Assembly: GCF_024346315.1 (NCBI RefSeq)
Contig: NZ_JAGQCS010000001.1
Location: 186,001 to 250,000 of the forward strand
Source: Cyanobium sp. ATX 6F1
GTDB taxonomy: Bacteria; Cyanobacteriota; Cyanobacteriia; PCC-6307; Cyanobiaceae
Length of the DNA stretch: 64,000 bases
Reading direction: 5' to 3'
A model generated the notes under the pieces. That model did no database searches. It had not been told where the DNA came from and saw nothing but the letters and a program-made list of their open reading frames with translations. Within the stretch, counting starts at the first letter, position 1. Each line of letters begins with the position of its first letter. Made by a program: the position numbers and the translations under genes. Positions 9,500 through 18,437 of this stretch are shown in pieces.

Positions 9500-10645
9500 T
9501 CAACCCGCCTTGGCCTGGGGCGCGGCGGCCCTGGGCCGCTCCAGAGTCTGCAGCAACTGCCCCATCAGCAGGGCGATCGCATCGCTGCCGGCGGAACCCT
9601 TGCCGGGGTCGAGTTCGCCCGGATCCACCGCCACCCAGCCGCCGTCCTGGGGCAGGCGCAGCTCGAAGTGCAGGTGGGGACCGGTGCTCAGCCCGGTGCT
9701 GCCCACCCGGGCGATCACGTCCCCCTGGCGCACCCAGTCCCCCTCCTTGACGTAGATCTCCGAGAGATGGCCGTAGAGGGTGCGGCGGGTGGGGCGCTGG
9801 TGCTCCAGCTCCACGGCGATGCCATAGCCCCCGGCCAGGCCGCTGCTCACCACCCTTCCGCTGAGGGCCGCCACCACGGGGGTGCCCTCCGGGGCCGCCA
9901 GGTCACGGCCGGCATGCATCAGCCAGCTGCCCAGCACCGGATGCAGGCGCCAGCCGAAGTTGCTGGTGGTGAGGGCGGATCCGATGATCGGAAACAGCAA
10001 CAGGCGGTTGCCGTTGCCGATCAGCGGCGCTGGCCGGGGCGTGACCCCGAACACCTGGGCCAGGTTGAAGCTGCCACCGCTGCCCGCGAGCAGAGCGGAC
10101 ACCGGCACGGTGATCTGAGGCAGGGGCATCCCATCGGGACCGATCCGCTCCAGCCCACCGGCCCCGGCCAGTCCTGTCTCACCATTGCGGCTGCGCCAGC
10201 GAATCGCCAGCCCCGAACGGCATTCCTGCTCGGAAAGGGCGCCGCTGCGGCAGGCCTGCTGGTGGGCGGGCACATCGATCGGCACCTGGATCGAACCCTG
10301 GCGGAGCTGGGCGCGCTCGCTCGGGGTCACCACCCCCTCGCGCACCAGCTCATCCAGCGATTGATCAAAGCGGCGGGGGGCCGTCTCCGCCCCAGACCAC
10401 TGGCCGGTGTTGGGGCGCAGCGGCTCCTGCACGGCGCCGGAAACGGGGGCCCGCTGGGGTGGCAGGGGCGGCAGCAGGGGGGGAGGCAGCAGGGGGCCTG
10501 GGCTCTCCGAAGGAGCGGCTGCCGCAGGCCCCGGGGCGCTCGGATCTTGCTGGGCCCAGGCCAGGGGCAAGCCAGCGAGGGGCGCGACGGCAGCCAGGGC
10601 GAACAGGACCAGGGAGCGCGCGCGGGGCAAAGGCTGGACGGCCAA
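9500..10645 (-). CDS. secreted M23 (LytM) family metallopeptidase
   Basis: A 381-residue protein. The TTG at 10645 gives an N-terminal signal peptide (SLVLFALAAVAPLAGLPLAWA) and leaves 14 bases after birA; a longer frame would run into birA. A Pro-rich linker follows, then a segment repeating VPIDVPAHQQACRSGALS, and the LytM domain near the C-terminus with HAGRD and the GPHLHFEL metal/catalytic motif. It should cleave peptidoglycan cross-links or act as an envelope scaffold in the periplasm. All expected zinc ligands appear present. Confidence 0.88.
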   Translation of the reverse strand: MAVQPLPRARSLVLFALAAVAPLAGLPLAWAQQDPSAPGPAAAAPSESPGPLLPPPLLPPLPPQRAPVSGAVQEPLRPNTGQWSGAETAPRRFDQSLDELVREGVVTPSERAQLRQGSIQVPIDVPAHQQACRSGALSEQECRSGLAIRWRSRNGETGLAGAGGLERIGPDGMPLPQITVPVSALLAGSGGSFNLAQVFGVTPRPAPLIGNGNRLLLFPIIGSALTTSNFGWRLHPVLGSWLMHAGRDLAAPEGTPVVAALSGRVVSSGLAGGYGIAVELEHQRPTRRTLYGHLSEIYVKEGDWVRQGDVIARVGSTGLSTGPHLHFELRLPQDGGWVAVDPGELDPGKGSAGSDAIALLMGQLLQTLERPRAAAPQAKAG

Positions 10646-10659
10646 CGGATCCGGGCAGC

Positions 10660-11397
10660 TTAGAAACAGCGCCGCAGCTGGGCCCGCCGCGGACCGAGGG
10701 CCAGCTCCAGGGCCCCGTCGCTCGCCAGGCCGGTGGCCCGCCACAGCTCCCCCTCGAACGGCACGGGAGCCTCGGGCAGCAGCAGGCGACCCTCCGCCTC
10801 CCGCCGCACCCGTTCAGGGGCCAGGGCATGGGCGGCGGCCCACTCCAGGGCCAGCAACGCCCGGGCAGAGAGCGCAGCGGTATCGAGGCGGCGGCGGCCC
10901 AGGGCACGGGCCAGGGCCAGCCCCCCCGGCGGCACGGGATTGTGCCCATTGAGACCCAGACCCACCTGGGCCCAGCGGATCCGCTCCCCGCGGCGACGCA
11001 GCCGTGGCAACAGACCAGCCACCTTGGCGCCCTGCACCAGTAGGTCGTTGGGCCACTTCAGGCGCGGCTCCAGGCCGAGCGCTTCGAGCTGCAACGCCAA
11101 CCCCACCGCCACCGCCAGCCCCAGGGCCGCCGTGCCGTCAACCTGGGGTGGCCAGGGCAGGGCGGCGCTGATCCAGACCCCCCCGGACGGGGCCTGCCAG
11201 GGCCGCCCCTGCTGACCATGGCCAAAGCGCTGATGGCCCGCCAGCACCGCCAGAGGTGCGTCAGCCCCGGCCAGCAACCAGCGCTCCAGCTCTGATTCGG
11301 TGCTGGCGCAGACGGCTCGCCATTGCAGTCGCCAGGGAAGGCCTGGGCCTGCCCTCCCCAGCACCCGGAGGCGTGCGGCGGCGATGCGCCCGATCAA
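10660..11397 (-). CDS. birA: biotin--[acetyl-CoA-carboxylase] ligase
   Basis: A 245-residue protein that attaches biotin to the acetyl-CoA carboxylase carrier protein. The biotinyl-AMP loop is seen as GHGQQGRPWQAPSGGVW (family GRGRRGRxW), and the biotin site as LKWPNDLLVQGAKVAGLL. It lacks the N-terminal helix-turn-helix of E. coli BirA, so it is an enzyme only, not a repressor. It lies 16 bases after the aminotransferase gene and 14 before the M23 peptidase gene in one minus-strand run. The C-terminal domain is short. Confidence 0.9.
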   Translation of the reverse strand: MIGRIAAARLRVLGRAGPGLPWRLQWRAVCASTESELERWLLAGADAPLAVLAGHQRFGHGQQGRPWQAPSGGVWISAALPWPPQVDGTAALGLAVAVGLALQLEALGLEPRLKWPNDLLVQGAKVAGLLPRLRRRGERIRWAQVGLGLNGHNPVPPGGLALARALGRRRLDTAALSARALLALEWAAAHALAPERVRREAEGRLLLPEAPVPFEGELWRATGLASDGALELALGPRRAQLRRCF

Positions 11398-11413
11398 GGG
11401 CTCGCCAACTCAG

Positions 11414-12622
11414 TCACAGACTCGAGAGCCAGGCGCCGATGCGCTCGGCGCCAGCCTCCAGCTCCGCCGCAGGATGCACCAGCGCCAGCCGCTGCCAGCC
11501 CTCACCCTGGGCCCCGAAGCCATTGCCAGGGGTGAGGGCCACGCCGGTGGCCTCCAGCAGCTGGCCGCAGAAGCGTTCGGAATCAAGGCCGGCGGCCCTA
11601 GCCGCCGGTGGCAGCTCCAACCAGAGGTAGAGCGCCATCTGGGGCCATTGCACCGGCCAGCCGTGACGCTCCAGGGCCTTCGCCATTGCCTCACGCCGTT
11701 GGCGATAGGTGACAAGCAGCTGGGCCGGCCAGTCGGGAGCCTGCTCCAGGGCGGCGATCGCCCCGGCCTGAAGCGCCAGCGATTGGTTGAAGTCCACCAC
11801 AGCCTTCACCTGGCGCAGGGCCGTGATCAGCGCTTCGGCGCCGATGGCGAAGGCCATCCGGTAGCCCCCCAGGCACCAGCCCTTGGAGAAGGAGAAGAAT
11901 TCGATCCCGCACTGGCGCCAGAGCGGGCTGCGCAGCAGCGCCGGGGCCTCCCCCTCGAGCACCAGGTCGACGTAGGGGTTGTCGTGGGCGAAGACCAGCC
12001 CATGGCGCACCGCCCGTTCCGCCGCCTCATCCACCCAGGCCTGCTGGCCCACGGTGGCCGTGGGGTTGTGGGGAAAGCCCAGCACCATCAGCTTGAGCTG
12101 ATCCCAGGCGCTGGCGGGCAGTTGGTCGAAATCCGGGCACCAGCCCTGCTCCGGCCGCAGCCGCAGGAAACGGGGCTCGGCCGAGGCGAGATGCAGGCCA
12201 CCCAGGTGGGAGGGGTAATAGGGATCCAGCAGCAGGGCTGAATCGCCTGGATTGAGCACCGCCAGGGGCAGGTGGGCGGTGCCCTCCTGGGAGCCCACCA
12301 GCAGCAGCACCTCCCGCTCCGCATCCACCGCCACGTCGAAACGCCTGTGGGCCCAGGCGGCCACGGCCTCCCTGAAGGGACCGGTGGCGGCGTGCAGGCA
12401 GTAGCTGGAACTGACGGGCTGCCGCAGGGCTTCAGCGATGGCGGCGATCGCCCCGGGCGGGGGCTGGAGGTCGGTGGAGCCGAGGGAAAGATCCAGCAAC
12501 GGCGCCAGGGGCCTGCCGCCCACGGGCCCCGCACGCAGCCGATCGACGTAGGCAGCCTTGCGCTGGTCGTTGCGGGCGAAGACGCCGCTGCCCAGACGCC
12601 TCAGCCGCTCAGAGGTGTGCAT
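11414..12622 (-). CDS. class I/II PLP-dependent aminotransferase
   Basis: A 402-residue fold-type I aminotransferase. The PLP-binding lysine is in FFSFSKGWCLGGYRMAF, the substrate/PLP motif in LGFPHNPTATVG, and the aspartate contact in FAHDNPYVDL. It is most like the LL-diaminopimelate/alanine aminotransferase-type sequences of cyanobacteria (MalY/AlaC/DapC-like), but the amino-acid substrate cannot be fixed from sequence. Its start overlaps the end of the thioredoxin gene by 14 bases, so the two are translationally coupled. Confidence 0.85.
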   Translation of the reverse strand: MHTSERLRRLGSGVFARNDQRKAAYVDRLRAGPVGGRPLAPLLDLSLGSTDLQPPPGAIAAIAEALRQPVSSSYCLHAATGPFREAVAAWAHRRFDVAVDAEREVLLLVGSQEGTAHLPLAVLNPGDSALLLDPYYPSHLGGLHLASAEPRFLRLRPEQGWCPDFDQLPASAWDQLKLMVLGFPHNPTATVGQQAWVDEAAERAVRHGLVFAHDNPYVDLVLEGEAPALLRSPLWRQCGIEFFSFSKGWCLGGYRMAFAIGAEALITALRQVKAVVDFNQSLALQAGAIAALEQAPDWPAQLLVTYRQRREAMAKALERHGWPVQWPQMALYLWLELPPAARAAGLDSERFCGQLLEATGVALTPGNGFGAQGEGWQRLALVHPAAELEAGAERIGAWLSSL

Positions 12623-12929
12623 CCAGGAACGCCTGCAGCTGGGGTTGGGCCATGGCCCCCTCGTGGCGTGCCAGCTCGACGCCTCCCCGGTAGAGGATCA
12701 ACGTGGGCAGCCCCTGCACCTTCTGGCCATCGCGGCTAAAGGGATTGGCATCGGATTCCAGCTTGCCGACGCTCAACGTTGCCGCGTAGGCGGTGGCGGC
12801 CCAGTCCATGAGCGGCGCCATCAGGAGGCAGGGGCCGCACCAGGAGGCCCAGACATCCACGAGCACCGCACCGGGCTGATCGAGCACGGCGGCCTGGAAA
12901 TTGGCATCGTTGAACTCGGCGACGGCCAC
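12609..12929 (-). CDS. thioredoxin
   Basis: A 106-residue thioredoxin with the active site WASWCGPC near residue 29 and the cis-proline loop GLPTLILYRGG. The open frame continues upstream into the vipp1 region, but that part is an out-of-frame shadow. The GTG at 12929 (MAVAEFND) gives the normal family length. It reduces disulfides in the cytoplasm or thylakoid stroma-side proteins. It lies 91 bases after vipp1 and overlaps the next aminotransferase gene. Which cyanobacterial thioredoxin class it belongs to is not determined. Confidence 0.88.
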   Translation of the reverse strand: MAVAEFNDANFQAAVLDQPGAVLVDVWASWCGPCLLMAPLMDWAATAYAATLSVGKLESDANPFSRDGQKVQGLPTLILYRGGVELARHEGAMAQPQLQAFLDAHL

Positions 12930-13020
12930 GGCGGCGAACGGAAGCTGGGCCGATTGTATGGACGCGTGGTCCTGGACCGAGCCGATGCTCAGGCCCAGGC
13001 TCGCCGCTCGGATGGGGCGA

Positions 13021-13797
13021 TCAGAGCTTGTCGATCGAGCGCTTGAGGTCTTCGAGCTCCGCATCCACCTGGGCTGCCTTGGCGGGCTCCAGCTTGGGCA
13101 GCGGAGCATCGGCGGCCAGCAGGGGGATGGCCGCCGCACCGCCCTCGAGCCGATTCTTGAGGGCGGCCAGTTCGTCGTCCACGTCGCTGCCGCCCTCGAG
13201 GGAGGCGAACTGGCTTTCCAGATCGGCGCCGGCCAGCTCGGCGGCCGCCTGGCTGCGGGCCTCCTGCTGCAGCACCTTCTCCTCCATCTGCTCGAAGGCG
13301 GCCATGGCGGAATTGGTGCCCAGCCCGCTGACGGCGCTCTGGAGCTGCTCCTGGGCCTGGGCGGCCTGGGAGCGGGCCTTGAGCATGTCTTTTTTGGTCT
13401 TGGCCTCGGCGATCTTGCCCTCGAGGGCCAGAAGGCTTTTCTTGAGCGTCTCCACCTGGCCGGCCTGGCCATTGAGCTGGGCGTTCAGGGCGGTGGCGGT
13501 GTCCTGGTAGGTCTTGCGGCGACTGAGCGCTTCGCGGGCCAGATCCTCTTCACCTTTCTTGAGCGCCAGCTCGGCCCGTTCGTACCAGGTTTTCGACTGG
13601 GACTCCGCCTGCTCGGCCTGGTTCTGGATGCGCTTCTGGCTGGCGATGGCGGTGGCCACGGCCGTGCGCAGCTTCACCAGGTCGGCCTGCATGTCGGCCA
13701 CCGATTGATCCAGGATCTTCCCGGGGTCCTCAGCCTTGCTCACCAGGTCGTTGAGGTTGGCGCGCAGCAGACGGCTCAACCGATCGAAGAAGCCCAT
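13021..13797 (-). CDS. vipp1: membrane-associated protein Vipp1 (IM30, PspA family)
   Basis: A 258-residue ESCRT-III-like protein that builds and protects thylakoid membranes. It starts MGFFDRLSRLLRANLNDLV, the amphipathic membrane-binding helix of the PspA/Vipp1 family, followed by long coiled coils. It keeps the extra C-terminal helix after a linker (VDAELEDLKRSIDKL), which separates Vipp1 from bacterial PspA. It is divergent from the DUF721 gene across 90 bases and heads a minus-strand run with thioredoxin, aminotransferase, birA and the M23 peptidase. Confidence 0.95.
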   Translation of the reverse strand: MGFFDRLSRLLRANLNDLVSKAEDPGKILDQSVADMQADLVKLRTAVATAIASQKRIQNQAEQAESQSKTWYERAELALKKGEEDLAREALSRRKTYQDTATALNAQLNGQAGQVETLKKSLLALEGKIAEAKTKKDMLKARSQAAQAQEQLQSAVSGLGTNSAMAAFEQMEEKVLQQEARSQAAAELAGADLESQFASLEGGSDVDDELAALKNRLEGGAAAIPLLAADAPLPKLEPAKAAQVDAELEDLKRSIDKL

Positions 13798-13887
13798 GAA
13801 TCAAAGTGGGAGCGATCCGGAGGCTAGCGGCAGCGCCCGGTCAAAACAGTCCGGCCAGGGCCGGATGCCCGCACCTAGCCTTGTGCC

Positions 13888-14427
13888 ATGGCCCGCGCCC
13901 GCCCCGAGCAGACCCGCCGCATCGGCAACCTGTCGCTGCTGATGGCGGCGCCGCGCCCCCCCGCCGCAGCCCTCGGCGACTGCCTGGCGCGTCTCCAGCA
14001 GGAGTGGCAACGGGAAGGAAGCCTGGCGGCCCTGTGGCAGGCCTGGCCACGCATCGCCGGCCCGCAGTTGGCGCCCCACTGCCGCCCCACCAGCTTCCGC
14101 GGCGGTCTGCTCACGGTGGGAGCCAGCCACCCCCAGTGGCTGCAGGGGCTTCGCTACAACCGACATCAGCTGCTGGGGGCCCTGCGCGGGGCGGGCTTCA
14201 CGGTGCGCGACCTGCGCTTCCAACAGATCCAGCCCGCCGCCCCCTTCACCCCCGGCGCCGAGGCGGAGGCGGCCACCTGGGCCGTCCATCCCAGCCGCGT
14301 GGATGTGCATGGCATGGGCACCTGCCCCGACTGCGGCCGCCCCTCCCCTGGCGGTGAAATCCAGCGCTGGGGGCACTGCAGCTTCTGCCGGCGCCAGCCC
14401 CAGGAGCCCTTGGGCGAATCTCAGTAG
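13888..14427 (+). CDS. DUF721 (DciA-like) protein with C-terminal zinc ribbon
   Basis: A 179-residue protein. Residues ~25-115 match the DUF721 fold (LWQAWPRIAGPQLAPHCRP, then GGLLTVGASHPQWLQGLRYN), the domain of the DciA replicative-helicase operator. The C-terminal ~35 residues add a Cys4 zinc-ribbon candidate (CPDCGRPSPGG … HCSFCRR), absent from the simple DUF721 proteins. It may help load or hold DnaB at forks; this is inferred from the family. Its last 7 bases overlap the end of the convergent GT39 gene. Confidence 0.78.
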   Translation: MARARPEQTRRIGNLSLLMAAPRPPAAALGDCLARLQQEWQREGSLAALWQAWPRIAGPQLAPHCRPTSFRGGLLTVGASHPQWLQGLRYNRHQLLGALRGAGFTVRDLRFQQIQPAAPFTPGAEAEAATWAVHPSRVDVHGMGTCPDCGRPSPGGEIQRWGHCSFCRRQPQEPLGESQ

Positions 14428-16307
14428 CGCTCCGGCCGGGGATCCCGCCACTGGATCCGGGCCTGGCCCCGGTTGATCAGCCCCCGGGCCCGCTCGTCCA
14501 GGCGGCGGCGGTCCAGGCGCCAGAGCTTGTAGAGGCCAATGTGGGCCAGTTCCTCGGCCCCCAACCCCTGCCAATAGGGCTCCTGGGAGGTGGTGTCGTC
14601 GATCACCACCAGCACCGTGGGCGCCTCATCAAGGCGGGCGGGGGCCTGGCCATGGCGGCGTTCGTTCAACAGCCGGTCGTTGAGGTTGACCAGATCCGCC
14701 GGCAGGCGGCCCTCGTAGAGCACGACCCGGCGGCTGTAGTAGTGCAGCGACGGCTTCAGGATCCCGACCATCGCCACCGATTCACTCGGCCGTCGCTGGC
14801 GCACCAGCTCAGAAGCGATCTGGCGCACCGGCCGCTGGCGCACCCCATCCCCCAGGCTCCACATCGGCAACACCGCCACGGCCTGGAACAGCACCAGCGG
14901 CAGCTGCACGGCCAGCAGCCAGCCCGGGGGCCGCAGGGGCCAGCGCCAGAGCACCAGGCCCACCACCACCAGCAGAGAGAAACAGAAGGCCGCCCGCAGC
15001 ACCAGTCCACTGGCCAGCAGCTCAGCGGGCAGGGTGGGCATCTCCGGATCGTTGATCAGCGGCACCCAGCGGGGGGAGGCCCAGAGGGCAGCGGCCAGTA
15101 GGGCCCCCAGCAGCAGGGTCAGGCCCTGGGCCCAGGCCAGGGGCCGATCCGGCACCGGCCTTGAAGGCCAAGGGGGAGCCGGCTGATCGGCGCCCTGGGC
15201 CGCCAGGGCGACCAGCAGGGCTGCGGCCGGGGTGGCCGGCAGCCAGTAGCTGGGCAGCTTCGTGGCCGAGACCGTGAAGAAGGCCAGCACCACGAGCAGC
15301 CAGCAGGCGGCAAAAGCCCCAAGGCTGGTGGCAGGAGGGCTGGTCGCAGGAAGGCTGTTGGCCTGCCGGCCCGCACCTCGGGGGCGCCCCAGGGCACGCC
15401 CCAGGCCCAGCAGCAGCAGGGGCGTGAACGGCAGGCTGGCCACCACCAGCACCGGGCCGAAGTACCACCAGGGCTGCAGGTGCTGGTTCACCACCGAGCT
15501 GAACCGCTGCAGGTTGTGGTACCCGAAAAAGCTGTCCCAGAAAGGCTTGCCTTCCACCACCAGCTCAGCGGCGAACCAGGGCACCGCCACCAGGGCGGTG
15601 ATCGCCAGGCCCCGCAGGGGGCGAAACCGCCCCACCAGGACGCCAAGGTTGCCCTGGTGCAGGCCGAAGACCAGCAGGGTGAGACCCACCAGGAGCAGCG
15701 CCACCGGCCCCTTGGCCAGCACCGCCAGCCCCAGCAGCGGCCAGGGGGCCCACCTGGGGCGGCGTGGGTCGGCGTGGGCCTGCCAGAACAGCAGCAGGGT
15801 GAGGGCGACGCCGGCGGTGAACAGACCATCGCTGACGCCGATGCGCCCCCAGAGGATCACCAGGGGCGAAAGGGCGAAGGCCAGGGGCGCCGCCAGGGCC
15901 GTCAGCGCCGGCCAGCGCGGGGGCCGCCCTGACGATCCGGCCGGCTGGGGCCAGCGCAGCAGGGTGAAGGCCAGGGCCACCATCACGGCGATCGACGCCA
16001 GGGCCGTGGGCAGGTTGGCGGCCCAGGTGCCCAGGGGGTTCCAGTGCGGCTGGCCGGGCAGCAGGTAGCCCAGGGCCATCGCCCAATAGACCAGTGGCGG
16101 CTTGTCGTAGCGGGGCAGGCCGTTGACGGCGGGGGTCAGCCAGTCGCCCGTCTCGGCCATGGCCCGGGCAGCGGCGGCAAACAGGGGCGGGGTCTCATCC
16201 ACCAGGCCCGATTCGCCCAGCCCCCGCAGGAACAGCAGCACCCCCAGCGCCACGGTGAGGCCCAGAACCACGCCGCTGCTCAGGCGGGAAGGACGCTCTG
16301 GAATCAC
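14421..16307 (-). CDS. GT39/ArnT-like membrane glycosyltransferase
   Basis: A 628-residue multi-spanning protein with a GTG start. The first periplasmic loop carries DETPPLFAAAARAM and RYDKPPLVYWAMAL, the acidic and KPP motifs of the GT-C fold ArnT/PMT (GT39) enzymes that move sugars from polyprenyl-phosphate donors. About 11-13 transmembrane helices are followed by a soluble C-terminal domain. It is likely to glycosylate a lipid or protein at the envelope. It sits 42 bases upstream of nothing obvious but follows the GT4 gene on the same strand. Confidence 0.88.
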   Translation of the reverse strand: MIPERPSRLSSGVVLGLTVALGVLLFLRGLGESGLVDETPPLFAAAARAMAETGDWLTPAVNGLPRYDKPPLVYWAMALGYLLPGQPHWNPLGTWAANLPTALASIAVMVALAFTLLRWPQPAGSSGRPPRWPALTALAAPLAFALSPLVILWGRIGVSDGLFTAGVALTLLLFWQAHADPRRPRWAPWPLLGLAVLAKGPVALLLVGLTLLVFGLHQGNLGVLVGRFRPLRGLAITALVAVPWFAAELVVEGKPFWDSFFGYHNLQRFSSVVNQHLQPWWYFGPVLVVASLPFTPLLLLGLGRALGRPRGAGRQANSLPATSPPATSLGAFAACWLLVVLAFFTVSATKLPSYWLPATPAAALLVALAAQGADQPAPPWPSRPVPDRPLAWAQGLTLLLGALLAAALWASPRWVPLINDPEMPTLPAELLASGLVLRAAFCFSLLVVVGLVLWRWPLRPPGWLLAVQLPLVLFQAVAVLPMWSLGDGVRQRPVRQIASELVRQRRPSESVAMVGILKPSLHYYSRRVVLYEGRLPADLVNLNDRLLNERRHGQAPARLDEAPTVLVVIDDTTSQEPYWQGLGAEELAHIGLYKLWRLDRRRLDERARGLINRGQARIQWRDPRPERY

Positions 16308-16349
16308 GCGGCGCGAAACACGGCAAACGAACTTATTCCCAGATGGCTG

Positions 16350-17444
16350 TCAAGCAGGCGACCGCCCCAGGGCGCTCAGCAGCCAGCGCTCCAGGCGCTC
16401 CGCGAAGGCGGCCCTCGAGCAGGTGCGCTCCACCCAGGCCCGGCAGGACTGGCGATCGAGTCCCTCGGCGTCGGCCACCGCCGCCGCCAGGGCGGGCACG
16501 TCGTCGGGGGGGACCAGCAGCCCATTGATCCCGGGCTGCACCAGCTCCCCAGGGCCGCCGCGGCGGTAGGCCACCACGGGCACGCCGCAGGCCATCGCCT
16601 CCACCACCACATTGCCGAAGGCCTCGTTCCACTTCGGGGTGTTGAGCAGCGCCGCGCAGCGGCCCAGCTCGGCCTGGAGCTCGGAGGTGGGCAGGAACCC
16701 TCGCCAGTCGACGGTGCCGGCGGGCACCGCGGCCTCCACGGCGGCGGCGTAGGCGGGATCCTCCACGAGCCCCCACACCGCCAGACGCCGCCCCAGCAGG
16801 GCTGCCGCCCTGGCCGCGTCCTCGAGCCCCTTCTCCGGGGCGATCCGCCCCACCCAGCCCAGCAGGGGCTCGGGCGCGGCGCAGAAACCGTAGGCCTCCA
16901 GATCGAAGCCGTTGCCCACCAGCACCGGCGCTTCGCTGAGCTCGAAATCGTCGGCCTGGGCCCGGGTGTGAAACGCCAGCCGGCGTTGATCCCAGCGGGC
17001 CACATCGGCGATCACCGCATCCATCACCTCCGCCACCGAGCCCATGCTCACCAGGTGCAGCAGGGGGGTGTGCAGCTGGGGCGTCAGCCAGAACGGCAGC
17101 CAGTCGTAGGCCAGGTTGATCAGGGCATCGAAGCCGGCTTGCGACCCCACGGCCCGCTGCCACAGCCGCGGCAGCAGGGCCTGCGCGGGCATCACGACGG
17201 GGGAGTCCCGGCGCTGGTGCTGCCAGCTGGGCTGGTCCACTCCGGGGCAGCTCCAGAGGCGAGCGCGCTCGCAGCCTGCGGGCAGCCGCGACCCATCGGC
17301 CGCCAGCACGGTGAGGTGGTGGCCGCGCTCCAGCAGGCCCGCCACCAGGCTGGCCAGGGTGAGCTCCACCCCGCCGCCCCTGCCGCTGCCGAGGGCCCCG
17401 ACCGGGGTGCTGACCACCAGCAGCCGCAGCGCCTCAGCCCCCAT
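16350..17444 (-). CDS. GT4-family glycosyltransferase
   Basis: A 364-residue cytoplasmic transferase of the GT-B fold. The N-terminus has the glycine-rich acceptor loop ([21 protein letters not shown]), and the C-terminal half has the donor-site signature EAFGNVVVEAMACGVPVVA (E-x7-E). It likely uses a nucleotide sugar. Its first 11 bases overlap the 3' end of the EamA permease gene, so the two are translationally coupled. The acceptor is unknown. Confidence 0.88.
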   Translation of the reverse strand: MGAEALRLLVVSTPVGALGSGRGGGVELTLASLVAGLLERGHHLTVLAADGSRLPAGCERARLWSCPGVDQPSWQHQRRDSPVVMPAQALLPRLWQRAVGSQAGFDALINLAYDWLPFWLTPQLHTPLLHLVSMGSVAEVMDAVIADVARWDQRRLAFHTRAQADDFELSEAPVLVGNGFDLEAYGFCAAPEPLLGWVGRIAPEKGLEDAARAAALLGRRLAVWGLVEDPAYAAAVEAAVPAGTVDWRGFLPTSELQAELGRCAALLNTPKWNEAFGNVVVEAMACGVPVVAYRRGGPGELVQPGINGLLVPPDDVPALAAAVADAEGLDRQSCRAWVERTCSRAAFAERLERWLLSALGRSPA

Positions 17445-18384
17445 CGCCTGGGCCCTCCCAGAGTTGCTGGCGCCGGTTGATCAACAGCACGGAGATCAGG
17501 GCCACCACCGCCCCGAGCCACTGCAGGGGCCTGAGCTCCTCCGCCAGCAGTAGCTGGCCGCACACCAGGGCGAACAGGGGGGTGAGGAAGGTGAGGGAGC
17601 TGAAGCCGGTGAGGTCCCCGCGGCTGGCGAATGTGAAGAACAGGCCATAGGCCAGGGCGCTGCCGAAGACGCTGGCGTAGGCCATCAGGCCCCAGTCCTG
17701 GGCGCTCCACTGGGGCCAGAAGGGGGGGGCGCCGCTCCAGATCAGCGGGGCCAGAGCCGAAGCGAGCAGCAGGGGCACACCCCCCAGCAGCATGTGCCAA
17801 CCGGTGATCGCCACAGGATCGCTGGAACGGCAGGCGTAGCGGCTGATCACGGTGCCGAAGGCCATGGCCAGGGCCGCCCCCAGCATCCACAGTTCGCCGT
17901 GGCTCCAGGCCCGGGCCCCGAGGCTGGAGGGGGCTTCCAGCCACCAGTGCTGCAACAGCGGCGCCGGGAGTCCCAGGCAGACGATGCCCAGCACCCCCAG
18001 CAGCAGGCCGAGCCAGCCCACGGGATTGATCGCCTCAGCGAACAGGCTGCGGGCCAGCAGCGCCACCACCAGGGGTTGGGAATCGATCAACACCGACCCC
18101 AGGCCGGCACCGGTCTGGCCCAGGCCCACGGCCAGCAGCGCCTGGAACAAGGTGGCGTCGACGGCGGCAAACAGCAGCAGCCAGCCCAGGTCCCGGCGCT
18201 CGACGCGCAGGGAGCGGCCCAACAGGGCAGCGGCCAGCAGCACCAGCAGGCCGGCGGGCACCAGGCGCATCCAGGCCAGGGTGAGCGGACCGGCGCCCAC
18301 CAGCAGAGGTTTCATTGCCGCCATCGCCGTGCCCCAGAGCGCGAAGGGCAGCAGCATCAGGAGCCAGCGCGGCAAAAAGGGCAT
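17434..18384 (-). CDS. EamA-family (DMT) permease
   Basis: A 316-residue membrane protein with about ten hydrophobic segments in two EamA repeats (LPFALWGTAMAAMKPLL … and LGAALAMAFGTVISRYACR …). The start at MPFLPRWLLM is chosen; upstream codons read toward the divergent sppA promoter. The family exports amino acids or other metabolites; no substrate can be assigned. It shares a 54-base divergent intergenic region with sppA and overlaps the downstream GT4 gene. Confidence 0.88.
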   Translation of the reverse strand: MPFLPRWLLMLLPFALWGTAMAAMKPLLVGAGPLTLAWMRLVPAGLLVLLAAALLGRSLRVERRDLGWLLLFAAVDATLFQALLAVGLGQTGAGLGSVLIDSQPLVVALLARSLFAEAINPVGWLGLLLGVLGIVCLGLPAPLLQHWWLEAPSSLGARAWSHGELWMLGAALAMAFGTVISRYACRSSDPVAITGWHMLLGGVPLLLASALAPLIWSGAPPFWPQWSAQDWGLMAYASVFGSALAYGLFFTFASRGDLTGFSSLTFLTPLFALVCGQLLLAEELRPLQWLGAVVALISVLLINRRQQLWEGPGDGG

Positions 18385-18437
18385 CGGGCAGGCTGCAGAA
18401 CCCCTTTTTAAGATCCAGCGACTCTGCACCGCGTTTC

